From Pigoraptor chileana (Eukaryota > Opisthokonta > Filasterea), in contig CALSCR010004182.1 of the NCBI GenBank assembly GCA_943704495.1, forward strand, positions 3,568-53,837: a stretch of DNA of 50,270 nucleotides, read 5' to 3'. A program made the translations under genes and the position numbers. The notes below the pieces were generated by a model. It was not told the origin of the DNA. It searched no databases and saw only the letters and a list, made by a program, of their open reading frames with translations. Each line of letters opens with the position of its first letter. Within the stretch, counting starts at the first letter, position 1. Shown here one piece after another: positions 38,380-46,744 of this stretch.

Positions 38380-39276
38380 TGTAATGCGCGCACCGCTCTG
38401 TGACGTGAGGATGTTCAAAAGACGTCACACGTAACAGCACGTGACTACCGTTCCTTGTATCTAGACCGTCGTAGCACGGACGTCCGGTAGATATTCGGAA
38501 GCGAATGCTTAACAGCGCTTGCAGGAACCCAAAACGACACCACGCCCGAAGGATCGTCTCTCGTCTAGTCTTACGCTACGTTAGCACCCATGTGATCCCG
38601 GTTCAGATTACACAAATATACGTTTAAGATAACAAATCTGTGAAATGGTACATCCTTGCAAATGCCACACGCGCATGTCCTTATATACCCATCCCGCAGA
38701 TTCATCACCACACCCACACATATGCATACACACAAGTACGCGCGCCGCACACGCCGCGCACGTTCCGCTTGTCGGGGGGGGTGTCCCCCACGGTGGGGAC
38801 ACCCCTCCGCACACACGGAAACATGTACAACACACTGTAATATACCGCGCATACAGAAAACTAAACATCAATCATAAGACAAACATTTACATATAGATAC
38901 GCAACACACGTAATGACTTGGGCTTGGTGCCTCGGGATACCCCCGTCACCATGCCCGTGTCCCACGCCGTTCGACCCTCGTCGGTCATCGTCAACATTAG
39001 TATACACCGTCATGCCCTGCACTCCCCTCCTGGGATGTTCCCCTCCGTGGGGATACTTCCGCCGTCGTTGCCTCCAATGCGGCGAAGGCACATCCACTCC
39101 CTTTGGAAATGGGGTGTCCCCGGTGCTGTCCTTTTTCCCCATGGCATCCGAGCGCCTCCTCCGACAGCCAAATTCAAATGTCAGCCACTGATGGACCATG
39201 TCATCCATGGTATCGTTTGACGTCATCATGTCATCACACCCTGCGAGACTGACGTCACCTCCATGACGCCACTACA
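38380..39276 (-). repeat. 5' LTR (relative to element)
   Basis: 897 bp, same length as the other LTR; the difference noted is one base in the CACACA(C/A)GTACGCG stretch. Followed by the AATA target duplicate at 39277-39280. Confidence 0.95.
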
Positions 39277-39474
39277 AATACGTAAGCGAATACTAGGAAA
39301 TAATAAACCCTTGCTTCGATTGGTCAAATTGGATCATGTGACGGCCGTTTTCCCACACAACAAACATTCCATTTGTTGCATGCACACGCACGCACAGTCG
39401 CACGCACAGTTACGACTCTTTGTCTTCTTACACCGCTTCATTCCGCAGCTGCCTTCTTCCGAATGAGTGCTTTT

Positions 39475-39605
39475 ATAAGAGCATGTCCACAGAAATCAAC
39501 TTGTCCGCGATTTCACTGTTTATGCTAGCTGAACCCGAACGCGCTCGCAGAGCGCGGACACCGTGGTGAGCGGCGGATACTGCGCTCTTAGGAAGAGCGT
39601 TTGTA
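39475..39605 (+). repeat. Family B repeat with outer arms
   Basis: CGCAGAGCGCGGACACCG, TGGTGAGCGGCGGATAC and TGCGCTCTTAGGAAGAGCG form a hairpin-capable unit. It lies directly upstream of the 39619 gene. Confidence 0.85.
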
Positions 39606-39618
39606 CTATTTGAAAGGT

Positions 39619-40704
39619 ATGGTGCCGCCGAAAAGTCTCTGTTTTTTGTCGACTCTAGTATGCAGTCGTGATGAATTGGCTCTCTGTCCCTATGGCATGC
39701 GTTTTGGAGAATTGAGGGAAATTACGTTATTGCAACGTTTGTGGAAGAATAAGGCGATGCGTATGAAAATGTCATCCACTTTACTGTCTTATGACGTACA
39801 TTTCTGTATTGATAAGGGAAGATTGTCTTCTTTGATTGCTCTTTCTATTGACTGGAAGTCGGTTAGAGCGCTCTTTATTCATGGCGATTTCAATTTCATT
39901 GGCGATGCTATTCATATGTGCAAAAAAAAGTATATTCCGTATACTGTTTGTTCTGTTTATGAACTTGCGACGATGTTGGATTCTATTGATGTTGATAATA
40001 AGCCTGGCCGTTTACCAATTGTGTTTCAGGGAGGAAACGAGGAAGCGTTCGGAACTCTAAAGGCGAGACTTCGACATATTCGTCCTAGACTTTTGCGAAA
40101 GTTTCACATTCTCATGATGGAGGATAGTGACGGCGGGGTGCCGCGCAAAAAGCCGAATAATGACGAGAGTCGCAATAATGACTTTCAAGAGGTGGGAAAG
40201 AACACAATTGTGCAATTCATTTCAAACAAGATGCCAGGCAGCTTTTTGACACGTTTGTCGTTTTTGACCGCAACATTTCCGTCCATAAAGTGCGTCAAGT
40301 CAGTGACGCCCGATGCCTTGGCGGAACGGCTCCAGCTTTGTTGGGCAAGCGTTAATGCGGAGCTAAAAGCGGCGCGGTCAGCAAAAAAGCGGAAGGACGA
40401 GTGGTTCAAGGAGATGAAAGCGGAAAAGGACGCGCGGTTCGCGGAGATGAAAGCGGAAAAGGACGCGCGGTTCGCGGAGATGAAAGCGGAAAAGGACGCG
40501 CAGATCATGGAAAACGATGCTCGGCTTGCAGAGAAGGACAAGCTGATCGCAGCGCTCGAGGAGGCAAGAATGCTCTCAATCGCCGAAAAGGACCGTATAA
40601 TTTCCAATTTGACCCGCACCGTACTCGGAGTCAGCGATTATTATCAGAGGGAGGGCCTTTGGCCGCCACGCGAACCCAACGTCGTCAAGGCCCTGAGAAA
40701 ATAA
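39619..40704 (+). CDS. Hypothetical protein with C-terminal coiled coil and 12-residue repeats
   Basis: The 361-residue protein (ATG at 39619) has a folded N-terminal part (RDELALCPYGMRFGELREI, then IDWKSVRALFIHGDFNFIGDAIHMC and VCSVYELATMLDSID) that I cannot assign. Residues 255-340 are a long coiled coil. Inside it three tandem 36-bp units (about 40410-40505) encode EMKAEKDARFA repeats, an internal duplication rather than a dispersed element. The C-terminus (GVSDYYQREGLWPP) is again globular-looking. The layout of a globular head followed by a charged coiled coil resembles many orphan giant-virus proteins. An upstream family B repeat ends only a few bases before the start. Confidence 0.7.
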   Translation: MVPPKSLCFLSTLVCSRDELALCPYGMRFGELREITLLQRLWKNKAMRMKMSSTLLSYDVHFCIDKGRLSSLIALSIDWKSVRALFIHGDFNFIGDAIHMCKKKYIPYTVCSVYELATMLDSIDVDNKPGRLPIVFQGGNEEAFGTLKARLRHIRPRLLRKFHILMMEDSDGGVPRKKPNNDESRNNDFQEVGKNTIVQFISNKMPGSFLTRLSFLTATFPSIKCVKSVTPDALAERLQLCWASVNAELKAARSAKKRKDEWFKEMKAEKDARFAEMKAEKDARFAEMKAEKDAQIMENDARLAEKDKLIAALEEARMLSIAEKDRIISNLTRTVLGVSDYYQREGLWPPREPNVVKALRK

Positions 40705-41164
40705 AAGAGCATGCGATGCCGTTCTTGGGCAAGTACAGTCGTTTCAATATATAAGTGAACAAGGATTTTTTTGACAGTGGGTATGGTTTTGTAAGCGCGT
40801 GTCCGCCGCGCACCGCGGTGTCCACGGAAATTTCTCTATTGTTTTTATATCAGCACCCTCACTTCATTGTACAGTTTATAACTTGTACAAATGTATACTT
40901 GTACTAATATTTGTCTGTAGTACAAAAGTAATACAAGTACACCGTGGCGGACACGCGCTTAAAAAAACGCAACCGGCACGTGTGAACGGCGACACGCCAT
41001 AAAAAGCGATAAAAAACAAAAGAAATTACAGGCGCATGCGAAGAGGCAGTAACATGCTTTGACTCCTCGCGATCTGCCGAATCAATCTGGTGACATTATG
41101 CGTGTCCGCCGCTCACTGTCCGCGCCGACCTGCCGTGTCCTAGCTCAATAACTTGCCGATAATA
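40705..41164. repeat. Intergenic region with degenerate family B copies (40795-40835, 40940-40962, 41099-41130)
   Basis: GCGCGTGTCCGCCGCGCACC, then CCGTGGCGGACACGCGCTT in the opposite orientation 110 bp later, then CGTGTCCGCCGCTCACTG. The first two form an inverted pair around a TACAAGTA-rich AT stretch. No gene seen. Confidence 0.75.
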
Positions 41165-41270
41165 CATGTAATTGCATTTGTTGTGCGCGTTTTCTGTTCT
41201 GTTCATTGAATGAACAATGCTCTCAGTTCATGCATTACGACAGTCTGAACTTACGATGTTCCTACTGGGT

Positions 41271-41590
41271 TCAATTGGCACGAGGCGCGAACAGCTTTTC
41301 GACCAGGGTACAAAATTGATCTATCTTGGTGTTGTCGTTCTCCTCCAATAAGCGATTAAACATAATCACGATCTCCGAACGTCGGCGCCGTAGATGTTCC
41401 TCTTTGCATTCGGGGAGGTCGTCTCGGTTGGGTTGCTCGATGATGCTTATTTCCGCCGAAAACGACACCTTCTGCTTCACCATCGAAATACGTTCGTGAG
41501 GTCCGCCATAATCTTCTTTGCCGTATGCTTTAGCACTTAATGGGGACCTGTCCTTAGCCAACTCGTAACGCCCGAAATTTCGTCAAACGG
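41271..41590 (-). CDS. Hypothetical protein fragment, 5'-truncated
   Basis: The frame is open for about 105 codons to the stop at 41271 but has no ATG before MVKQKVSF; the first stretch (RNFGRYELAKDRSP, SAKAYGKEDYGG) still looks coding. The remainder (SAEISIIEQPNRDDLPE, RRRRSEIVIMFNRLLEENDNTKIDQF) is charged and helical. No family recognised. It is the better-preserved member of the duplicate pair with 26730-27115. A missing upstream exon or a truncated gene are both possible. Confidence 0.4.
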
Positions 41591-41989
41591 TCCTTATTCG
41601 GATCGACAAGCATACAACCACAGAATCAACAGACTCGGTGCCGACTTTGCATTTATAAACCAATTGCAAAATAAAACAACCTCGAGAGAAATGGTACCTA
41701 ATCAGTTACAATATCGCTTCCGTCTGGTTGCTGGGCCTCAAAAAATGACGATCATTGATGATAATTACGGCCAACACGGAGCACAAATTGGGCGCGTCAC
41801 TGGTCGTGCGCGAACCATTGCTTCTGCCTACATTGGCACAGCTATTGTCCCCTAGAACGCAATTGTGGGCTTCTTCTGCTTACGAGTCTCTTGGCAATCC
41901 CGTGGTCAACCAACAGTGATCTCGAGACAAACTGCAAAGAAAAGCACAGTACAGAAACAAATAACTCGTGGTGCGCGGCGAAACGCGCT
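41591..41989. other. Gene-poor interval, family E copy at 41966-41990
   Basis: A 54-codon frame from an ATG at about 41691 (MVPNQLQYRFRLVAGPQK) is a weak candidate. The interval ends with AACTCGTGGTGCGCGGCGAA, a family E unit directly beyond the stop of the next minus-strand gene. Confidence 0.4.
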
Positions 41990-42955
41990 TTAGAGGATGG
42001 AGCCCATCTGAAGAAGCCGCCCATCCATGCTGAAGAACGCCGGCTTCACTACCAATCCGTGCTCACCTGCAATCACGTCAAAATGCTTTGCGTTTGGAGC
42101 ATGAGGATCAGTGGGAAATTTGGAGCTAACCCTGTACGTGAGCATCAGTTCCCGCAAACTAGTGGCCTGCTTTGCGAGATCCTCCAACTGCTCGACTGGT
42201 TGGACATCATCAAACGTTGAAATTTTCTGCACTGCCTTGAGGAGAGCTTTCTTCGTGATACGTGTGTCCGTTTCGCGGAAGATTGCTTCGGCGAGGGAAG
42301 CTCGTATGCGGTTGTAAGTTTTTGTTCTCAATCGCCTGTCAGTCTCATAATCGCGACGGTTAAGCGCCTCTGAAACCGTTTTGATTTCGTCAAACAGTTG
42401 CCGCAGGCTTGATGTGACTTGTTCAAACTGTGACTGTCGCGGGATGCGCATAGTCATTCGTCCGCTATCGGATCGGCCGGCCTTCCCTTGTTCGCTTTCT
42501 TCATTGATGATTGCAACCATAAGTCCCTTTGCCAGATCAGTCAATGATTCAAAATCGTTGGCATTTTCTGCCAGACGCTTGAGCTGTTTCTTATCGGAAG
42601 TTTGCTCTGGCTCCCAACGGTTAACAACTTCCAAGATGCCAGCTGGTAACAGCTTTGCCAAACGCGTTTCGCCGCGTGCCACGAGTGCAGGGTTACGTGT
42701 ATAGTCACGCGTTTCTCCGCGTGACACGAGTGCAGTATTGTCACGCGTTTCGCCGCGTGCCACGAGTGCATGGTTTCCTGGATAGTCACGCGTTTCTCCG
42801 CGTGACACGAGTGCATTACTTGTATAGCCACGAGCCCCCTGACTTGCTGGTTGGTCGCGGCCGTCCTGGGTGTTAGGATTTGTGCGAGTAACCGTTTCAG
42901 TAAAAGTCTTTTTCGATTTTTGCACCTTCACCTTGAAAGCTGATTCTGTCGGCAT
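41990..42955 (-). CDS. Hypothetical helical protein with four family E-encoded repeats
   Basis: The 321-residue protein starts at the ATG at 42955 (MPTESAFKVKVQKSKK). Residues 45-100 contain four copies of a peptide like ALVSRGETRDY, encoded by alternating TTTCGCCGCGTGCCACGAG and TTTCTCCGCGTGACACGAG units of family E. The rest is long helices (QKQLKRLAENANDFESLTDLAKGL, SLRQLFDEIKTVSEAL, RIRASLAEAIFRE) ending in a beta-rich tail (HFDVIAGEHGLVVKPAFFSMDGR). I do not recognise it; a structural or virion protein would fit the look, but that is only a guess. It is divergent from the 43019 gene with 63 bp between starts, so the two may share a promoter. Confidence 0.65.
   Translation of the reverse strand: MPTESAFKVKVQKSKKTFTETVTRTNPNTQDGRDQPASQGARGYTSNALVSRGETRDYPGNHALVARGETRDNTALVSRGETRDYTRNPALVARGETRLAKLLPAGILEVVNRWEPEQTSDKKQLKRLAENANDFESLTDLAKGLMVAIINEESEQGKAGRSDSGRMTMRIPRQSQFEQVTSSLRQLFDEIKTVSEALNRRDYETDRRLRTKTYNRIRASLAEAIFRETDTRITKKALLKAVQKISTFDDVQPVEQLEDLAKQATSLRELMLTYRVSSKFPTDPHAPNAKHFDVIAGEHGLVVKPAFFSMDGRLLQMGSIL
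42655..42825 (-). repeat. Family E elements, four in-frame units
   Basis: Units of 25 bp (ACGCGTTTCGCCGCGTGCC or ACGCGTTTCTCCGCGTGAC, then ACGAGTGCA) separated by 6-15 bp. ACGCG and CGCGT within each can pair. Single copies recur at 41966 and 45829. Confidence 0.85.
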
Positions 42956-43018
42956 ATTCGCTTCCTGCTCTCCTTTTTGGCAAAGATTAAAAACTCGGCA
43001 GTGTAGCAAGGTGCCGCC

Positions 43019-43492
43019 ATGTTGTTGGACTTTAACGGCGATGGCAAAATTGACTCGGTTGACCTTTTTGTGGGATTGGTCAGTCTGGTACAGCTTTATT
43101 TTCTAATCGCAGTGTTTGTTCCGGTCGTGTCGCCGCTCAGTCTCGATCTGACGATAAGCATGCTCTCACAGTGGACGCAAGTTGTAATTCTTGTGTGGGG
43201 TGGCAATGTGTACCGAAAGACGTTCGACGCAACCGATGGCAAAAGGTGGCCAATGATCACGGTCGCCGTACTGTTTGGCGGAACGTATGCCTACTTTTTT
43301 GCGTCAATGTATGTCGATAAAATTGCATACTTTCATGGCGATAATGTCGACATCAACATCAGCCTTATGTCAGTGTGGCTGCAAATGTCCTTGGCGTTCT
43401 TGGGCAGATCTGTCGCGAAACAAATATTGCAACCCCAATCGCAGCTCAGTGCACAAATAAGAGCTTTGTTACAACCCCACCCATCTGTTTAA
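43019..43492 (+). CDS. Membrane protein with a single N-terminal EF-hand
   Basis: The 157-residue protein opens with DFNGDGKIDSVDLF (residues 4-17), a textbook calcium-binding EF-hand loop with D, N, D, G, I and D at the expected positions, followed by four hydrophobic segments (about residues 18-40, 48-62, 76-97 and 115-133). One EF-hand directly joined to four membrane helices is unusual, and I know no family with exactly this plan. It would sense calcium at a membrane, with the loop at the extreme N-terminus. The ATG at 43019 is preceded by GCCGCC, a good Kozak-like context. No introns. It ends before a family A cluster. Confidence 0.75.
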   Translation: MLLDFNGDGKIDSVDLFVGLVSLVQLYFLIAVFVPVVSPLSLDLTISMLSQWTQVVILVWGGNVYRKTFDATDGKRWPMITVAVLFGGTYAYFFASMYVDKIAYFHGDNVDINISLMSVWLQMSLAFLGRSVAKQILQPQSQLSAQIRALLQPHPSV

Positions 43493-43597
43493 ATTTGTTA
43501 CCTTCTGAATCCAAAAAAACCCAAGTCACCCAAATAGCCACAAGCGTTTCCACTACTTGCAACTGGTTTTGTGCCCCAGAAATTCTTGTGCCATCCA

Positions 43598-43860
43598 GTG
43601 CCGTGGTGGCGAGCGGTTCGTGCAAATCAGACAACAGTGCCGTGGTGGCGACGCGGTTCGTGCAAGTCAGACAACAGCAGTGGTGACGAACTAGTGCAAA
43701 TTAGACAACACCCGTGGTGGCGCGGCGGTCCGTGCAGTCAGACAACAGTAGTGGTGACGAACTAGTGCAAATCAGACAACAATATCGCGGTGGCGCGGCG
43801 GTCCGTGCCGTCAAACAAAGCACCGTGGTGGCGCGGCGGTCCGTGCCAGTGGTCCGTGCC
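43598..43860 (+). repeat. Cluster of seven family A units, some degenerate
   Basis: Good copies at 43710, 43784 and 43821; degenerate ones (GTGGTGGCGAGCGGTTCGTGC, GTGGTGACGAACTAGTGC) at 43600, 43640, 43679 and 43747. The CAAATCAGACAACA spacer is repeated, so the cluster grew by tandem duplication, all in one orientation. Confidence 0.85.
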
Positions 43861-43924
43861 AGTCCATGCCAGAAAAAATGATGCCTCCTAACGTTTAATG
43901 TTAAACCTTCTTCAGAACTGAAAA

Positions 43925-44911
43925 ATGAGCCCTGATGAGTACGTCAACACAATTGAGTGCCTTGCCCAACAGGATGTTATCACCAAACGATGCGGTGCAA
44001 TGGGAAGACTGACCACTTACGCCAACTGCAAACTTGGCCAAGTGCCAGTTAAAACATTTGAAATTTGCATGGCGTTCAATCTACATATGCCGTGGCAAAA
44101 TGAATCAGAAGCCCTCGCTGGCCTGACGCGTCTGTTGGAAAAACATCCAGATGTTGCGTCGTGGATAATGCTCAAATCACTTACCTCTGCTCTTGGCAAC
44201 CGCTGGCCAGTCATGGTCGACAGAATCACTCGACTCCTCGAACACCGAGACGGACGCGAGATTGAAAAGGTCGAATGGGGTTCTTATCAAATGAAAAAAA
44301 CCCATCAATTACACGACCCCAGTGATCTTGCAACAACACAGCGGTACACATTCTTGGACTTTTGTGATCATGGTTCAGCTTCCAACAGTTTAACAAATCA
44401 TATTTATGAGTGGCTGGAATGTACCGACGACGACGACGAGAAGGAGCGCTTAATTCCGCTATTTGCCCGCGCACTCGCTTGCAACGTCTGGATGTGGATG
44501 CACGAGGAATGCTTCAGCTTTCACTATTCAGCACAAGGCCGTGCCATAGGGCTGATTGTGCATTGCAAGTCCGAATCCGGTGAATACACAAACTCGTTTT
44601 ACCAGGCCGACAGTGAACGTTTGTGTGATGTGGTTTATCACACAAAACACGGCAAGCCAGGCTGCCAAATTTGCCGCGATTCCAATTACCAGTTAACCGA
44701 GTGGACGGAGCCACGGAGCGATTTCGAAAGAGTCTTCGAGTGTGCAGTGCGCATTCGACGTGCCCGTTGGCGTGGCCTCCTGTTCTGCGCGGCGCGACTG
44801 CTTTATCTTGCTGGAAACGTCCGCTATGTGCCTGGTGTCGGCAGTCTTGCACTGGATGCAGCGAGTCGTTGGCAAGCACAGGCACGGACCGCCGCGCCAC
44901 CACGGTGCTGA
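43925..44911 (+). CDS. Hypothetical protein with family A C-terminal tail
   Basis: I do not recognise this 328-residue protein. It is mostly helical (LAGLTRLLEKHPDVASWIMLKSL, DRITRLLEHRDGREIEKVEW), with an acidic patch ECTDDDDEKERL and a Cys/His cluster (HTKHGKPGCQICRDSNYQL, near residue 250) that could bind a metal. The C-terminus ends ARTAAPPRC with the TGA stop, exactly as in the unrelated 15823 gene, because both finish inside a family A element. ATG at 43925 is the first in frame. A second family A copy follows 15 bp after the stop. Confidence 0.65.
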   Translation: MSPDEYVNTIECLAQQDVITKRCGAMGRLTTYANCKLGQVPVKTFEICMAFNLHMPWQNESEALAGLTRLLEKHPDVASWIMLKSLTSALGNRWPVMVDRITRLLEHRDGREIEKVEWGSYQMKKTHQLHDPSDLATTQRYTFLDFCDHGSASNSLTNHIYEWLECTDDDDEKERLIPLFARALACNVWMWMHEECFSFHYSAQGRAIGLIVHCKSESGEYTNSFYQADSERLCDVVYHTKHGKPGCQICRDSNYQLTEWTEPRSDFERVFECAVRIRRARWRGLLFCAARLLYLAGNVRYVPGVGSLALDAASRWQAQARTAAPPRC

Positions 44912-45105
44912 GTTTAACTCTGGCACGGACCGCCGCGCCACCACGGTTCTGAGTTTACCTTTGACGGCGGTCCGTGCCTGCAGCTGTCACAGCGCGAACG
45001 TTTTTATTATTATCTTTAACGCAACTGCAATAAACACAGCACCGTGGTGGCACGGCGGTCTGTGTGGCGGTCAACAGCACCGTGGTGGCGCGGCGGTCCG
45101 TGCCA
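44880..45105. repeat. Family A elements in both orientations between convergent genes
   Basis: Copies at 44880 and 44922 read GGACCGCCGCGCCACCACGG; copies at 45039 and 45078 read the complement. A partial GGCGGTCCGTGCC lies near 44964. The arrangement copies the facing-orientation array at 16233. Here it sits exactly between two convergent genes, both ending in an element. Confidence 0.9.
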
Positions 45106-45799
45106 AAAGCATTTCTTCAACGCGATTGGTGTGTGATTTTGTGTGAATGACGAGACAGTCTCGTCCGCTATCTTCGTCCAAATAACTGCAAAACATCTCG
45201 TAACTTATTGTTCCGCCCAGAAACTGATCGTACAGCATTTTGCAATTGTCTGTCTTGAACACGAACACGTAATCAATTGCAGACCGAATTTTCAAGGGTA
45301 GAAGTTTAGGATCCTGCATGGTTATTAACAGAAGAGGCTTGTTGGTGCGGCTCGTGACGCTGGCAAGCGGGTTCCAATCGATGGGGTTGTCATGTATGAC
45401 GAGCTGACAGTCGGTTGGTACTTCCTCTAAATGAGATTGGAACGTCGCATTAGGCAAACATTCGCGCCAGAATAACGAATTAGATGATACGACTACGGCC
45501 GACGACTTTGATTCCAAAGCGAGGTGTTCGCGATTGTTGAATACAATGTTTCGTGCGACGTGGCTTTTACCAGTGTGGTGCTTTCCCACCAACAGACAAA
45601 ACGAATGCGAATTCACGGTCTTTAGATCAAAGGTGCGTAATGAAATTGGCGAATCGTTTGCAAGTTTAAATGTGCTGGCCAATGACGCCACTGTTTTTGC
45701 AAGAAGTGTCGTTGCCGTTACATCGGAATTGCACATGCTGATTTCCTTTACAGCGTCGGCGATGGATACAATGGTCTGTAAGAGAAGTGAGTCGGTCAT
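45071..45799 (-). CDS. A32-like ATPase, second paralogue, with altered Walker B
   Basis: The 242-residue protein is a shorter relative of the 10351 ATPase: same N-terminal segment (TIVSIADAVKEI ... LLAKTVASLA), no Ser-rich linker, then HSFCLLVGKHHTGKSH (Walker A at about 75-82), the Walker B position LVIHDNP in place of LDD, LLITMQDP, and DYVFVFKTDN. Walker A is kept, but the catalytic acidic pair is D-N, so hydrolysis may be weak or absent. The last residues (ARTAAPPRCC) come from family A. ATG at 45799. Two diverged copies 35 kb apart suggest gene duplication with functional split. Packaging function is inferred from the family only. Confidence 0.75.
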   Translation of the reverse strand: MTDSLLLQTIVSIADAVKEISMCNSDVTATTLLAKTVASLASTFKLANDSPISLRTFDLKTVNSHSFCLLVGKHHTGKSHVARNIVFNNREHLALESKSSAVVVSSNSLFWRECLPNATFQSHLEEVPTDCQLVIHDNPIDWNPLASVTSRTNKPLLLITMQDPKLLPLKIRSAIDYVFVFKTDNCKMLYDQFLGGTISYEMFCSYLDEDSGRDCLVIHTKSHTNRVEEMLLARTAAPPRCC

Positions 45800-45828
45800 C
45801 CTTGGTTAATAGTCCCGAAAAATCCCCC

Positions 45829-45855
45829 ACGCGTTTCGCCGCGTACCACGAGTAT
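45829..45855 (-). repeat. Family E single copy
   Basis: CACGCGTTTCGCCGCGTACC then ACGAGTA, 30 bp upstream of the second ATPase start. Confidence 0.85.
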
Positions 45856-46243
45856 TTTCTGCTACGACTGATTTTATTGATTTTACTGATTTTCCGGCCT
45901 ACCGACGGATGGCCCAATTTCCTCACCACCACCGGACTTGCCCGGCGACCTGATAACTATCTTGTTTTGTCAAACTATCAGCGTACATGTTGAAGTGCAA
46001 TCGCGCTTGTTGTCATGAATAACGCCCGTCCACATTGAAACAAAGTTACAAGTTTGCTGCTTTTGGGCTAAGCCAATCTACGTCTGACTGTATCAGGCAG
46101 GAAGAGGAAAAGGGAAAAAATGAAGTTGGGACCATTAGCTGACAAGCAGTTTGCAAGCCGAACACAGCCCAAGAGCCGAAAGCAGCGCAAACGCCGAAAA
46201 CACCCCACGAGCTGAAAACTGTCGCGCGGGGGGCGTCCGTGCA
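45856..46243. other. Intergenic region with GCCGAAAACAC-type repeat
   Basis: 46152-46222 holds about five units of AGCCGAA(A/C)(A/G)CA. It reads as an Ala/Glu-rich leader in frame with the next gene but has no ATG, so it is taken as noncoding. 45880-45900 holds three TGATTTTA(T/C)TGA units. Confidence 0.5.
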
Positions 46244-46612
46244 ATGTCTTGCGGAAACTGCCTTGTTGACCTTTCGTTTTTCAGAAAGGTTAAGACGTTC
46301 CACTCATGCTCCATGTGTCATTATGGATTTGTTTATTGTCCATCCTGCATCAAGTATGACAATTCACAGAAAAAGTACTTGTGTCCGACTTGCTTTGATT
46401 CAAGCATGAAGCGGGTAACACATGCGCAGTGCGGTTCTTGCTATCGTCACTACAGTTTTGATACCATGAGGGTATGCGATTTGTGTTCGGAAAAACGACA
46501 GTTTAGGTTGCACTGCGAGCCGTGTTTGACGTTTGCAGACATCGACATATCCGGCTGCTATGACCCAAAGTGTTGCACCAAATGCATGCAGGGTATTGCC
46601 CCCGCACAATAG
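46244..46612 (+). CDS. Cys-rich zinc-binding protein (RING-like)
   Basis: The 122-residue protein (ATG at 46244, MSCGNC) has about 20 cysteines in CxxC pairs: CGNC, CSMC, CPSC, CPTC, CGSC, CDLC, CEPC and CTKC, with histidines between. This could bind four or more zincs in RING-, FYVE- or B-box-like cross-braced units. I cannot assign one family. Likely roles are protein or nucleic-acid binding. The end, MQGIAPAQ plus the stop, is encoded by a family C unit (GGGTATTGCCCCCGCACAAT), the same unit that ends the NSF gene. Confidence 0.7.
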   Translation: MSCGNCLVDLSFFRKVKTFHSCSMCHYGFVYCPSCIKYDNSQKKYLCPTCFDSSMKRVTHAQCGSCYRHYSFDTMRVCDLCSEKRQFRLHCEPCLTFADIDISGCYDPKCCTKCMQGIAPAQ

Positions 46613-46744
46613 GGGTTTGTTTCTTCGGAACCAAAATTCGCTGGTGCGCAATTCAGTAATAAATTTGATTTTGCAATGTGTGGTTTGCCGAAACGTATTC
46701 CGTGTACGACGACTGGCGGTAGAATCCTTTTTTGTCATTAAAGG

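Larger units (their letters stand above)
32353..39276 (-). mobile_element. Ty3/gypsy (Metaviridae) LTR retrotransposon, looks whole and young
   Basis: Two 897-bp LTRs (32528-33424 and 38380-39276) with TG...CA ends bracket a 4955-bp internal region read on the minus strand. I found one base difference between the LTRs, so the insertion is recent. The flanks carry a 4-bp AATA target duplication when the left edge is taken at 32353, before the N run. A TGGAACGAC string about ten bases inside the 5' LTR may be the primer-binding site, and a purine-rich AGGCGGCG abuts the 3' LTR. The internal region is one long gag-pol frame with no visible break. Confidence 0.95.
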
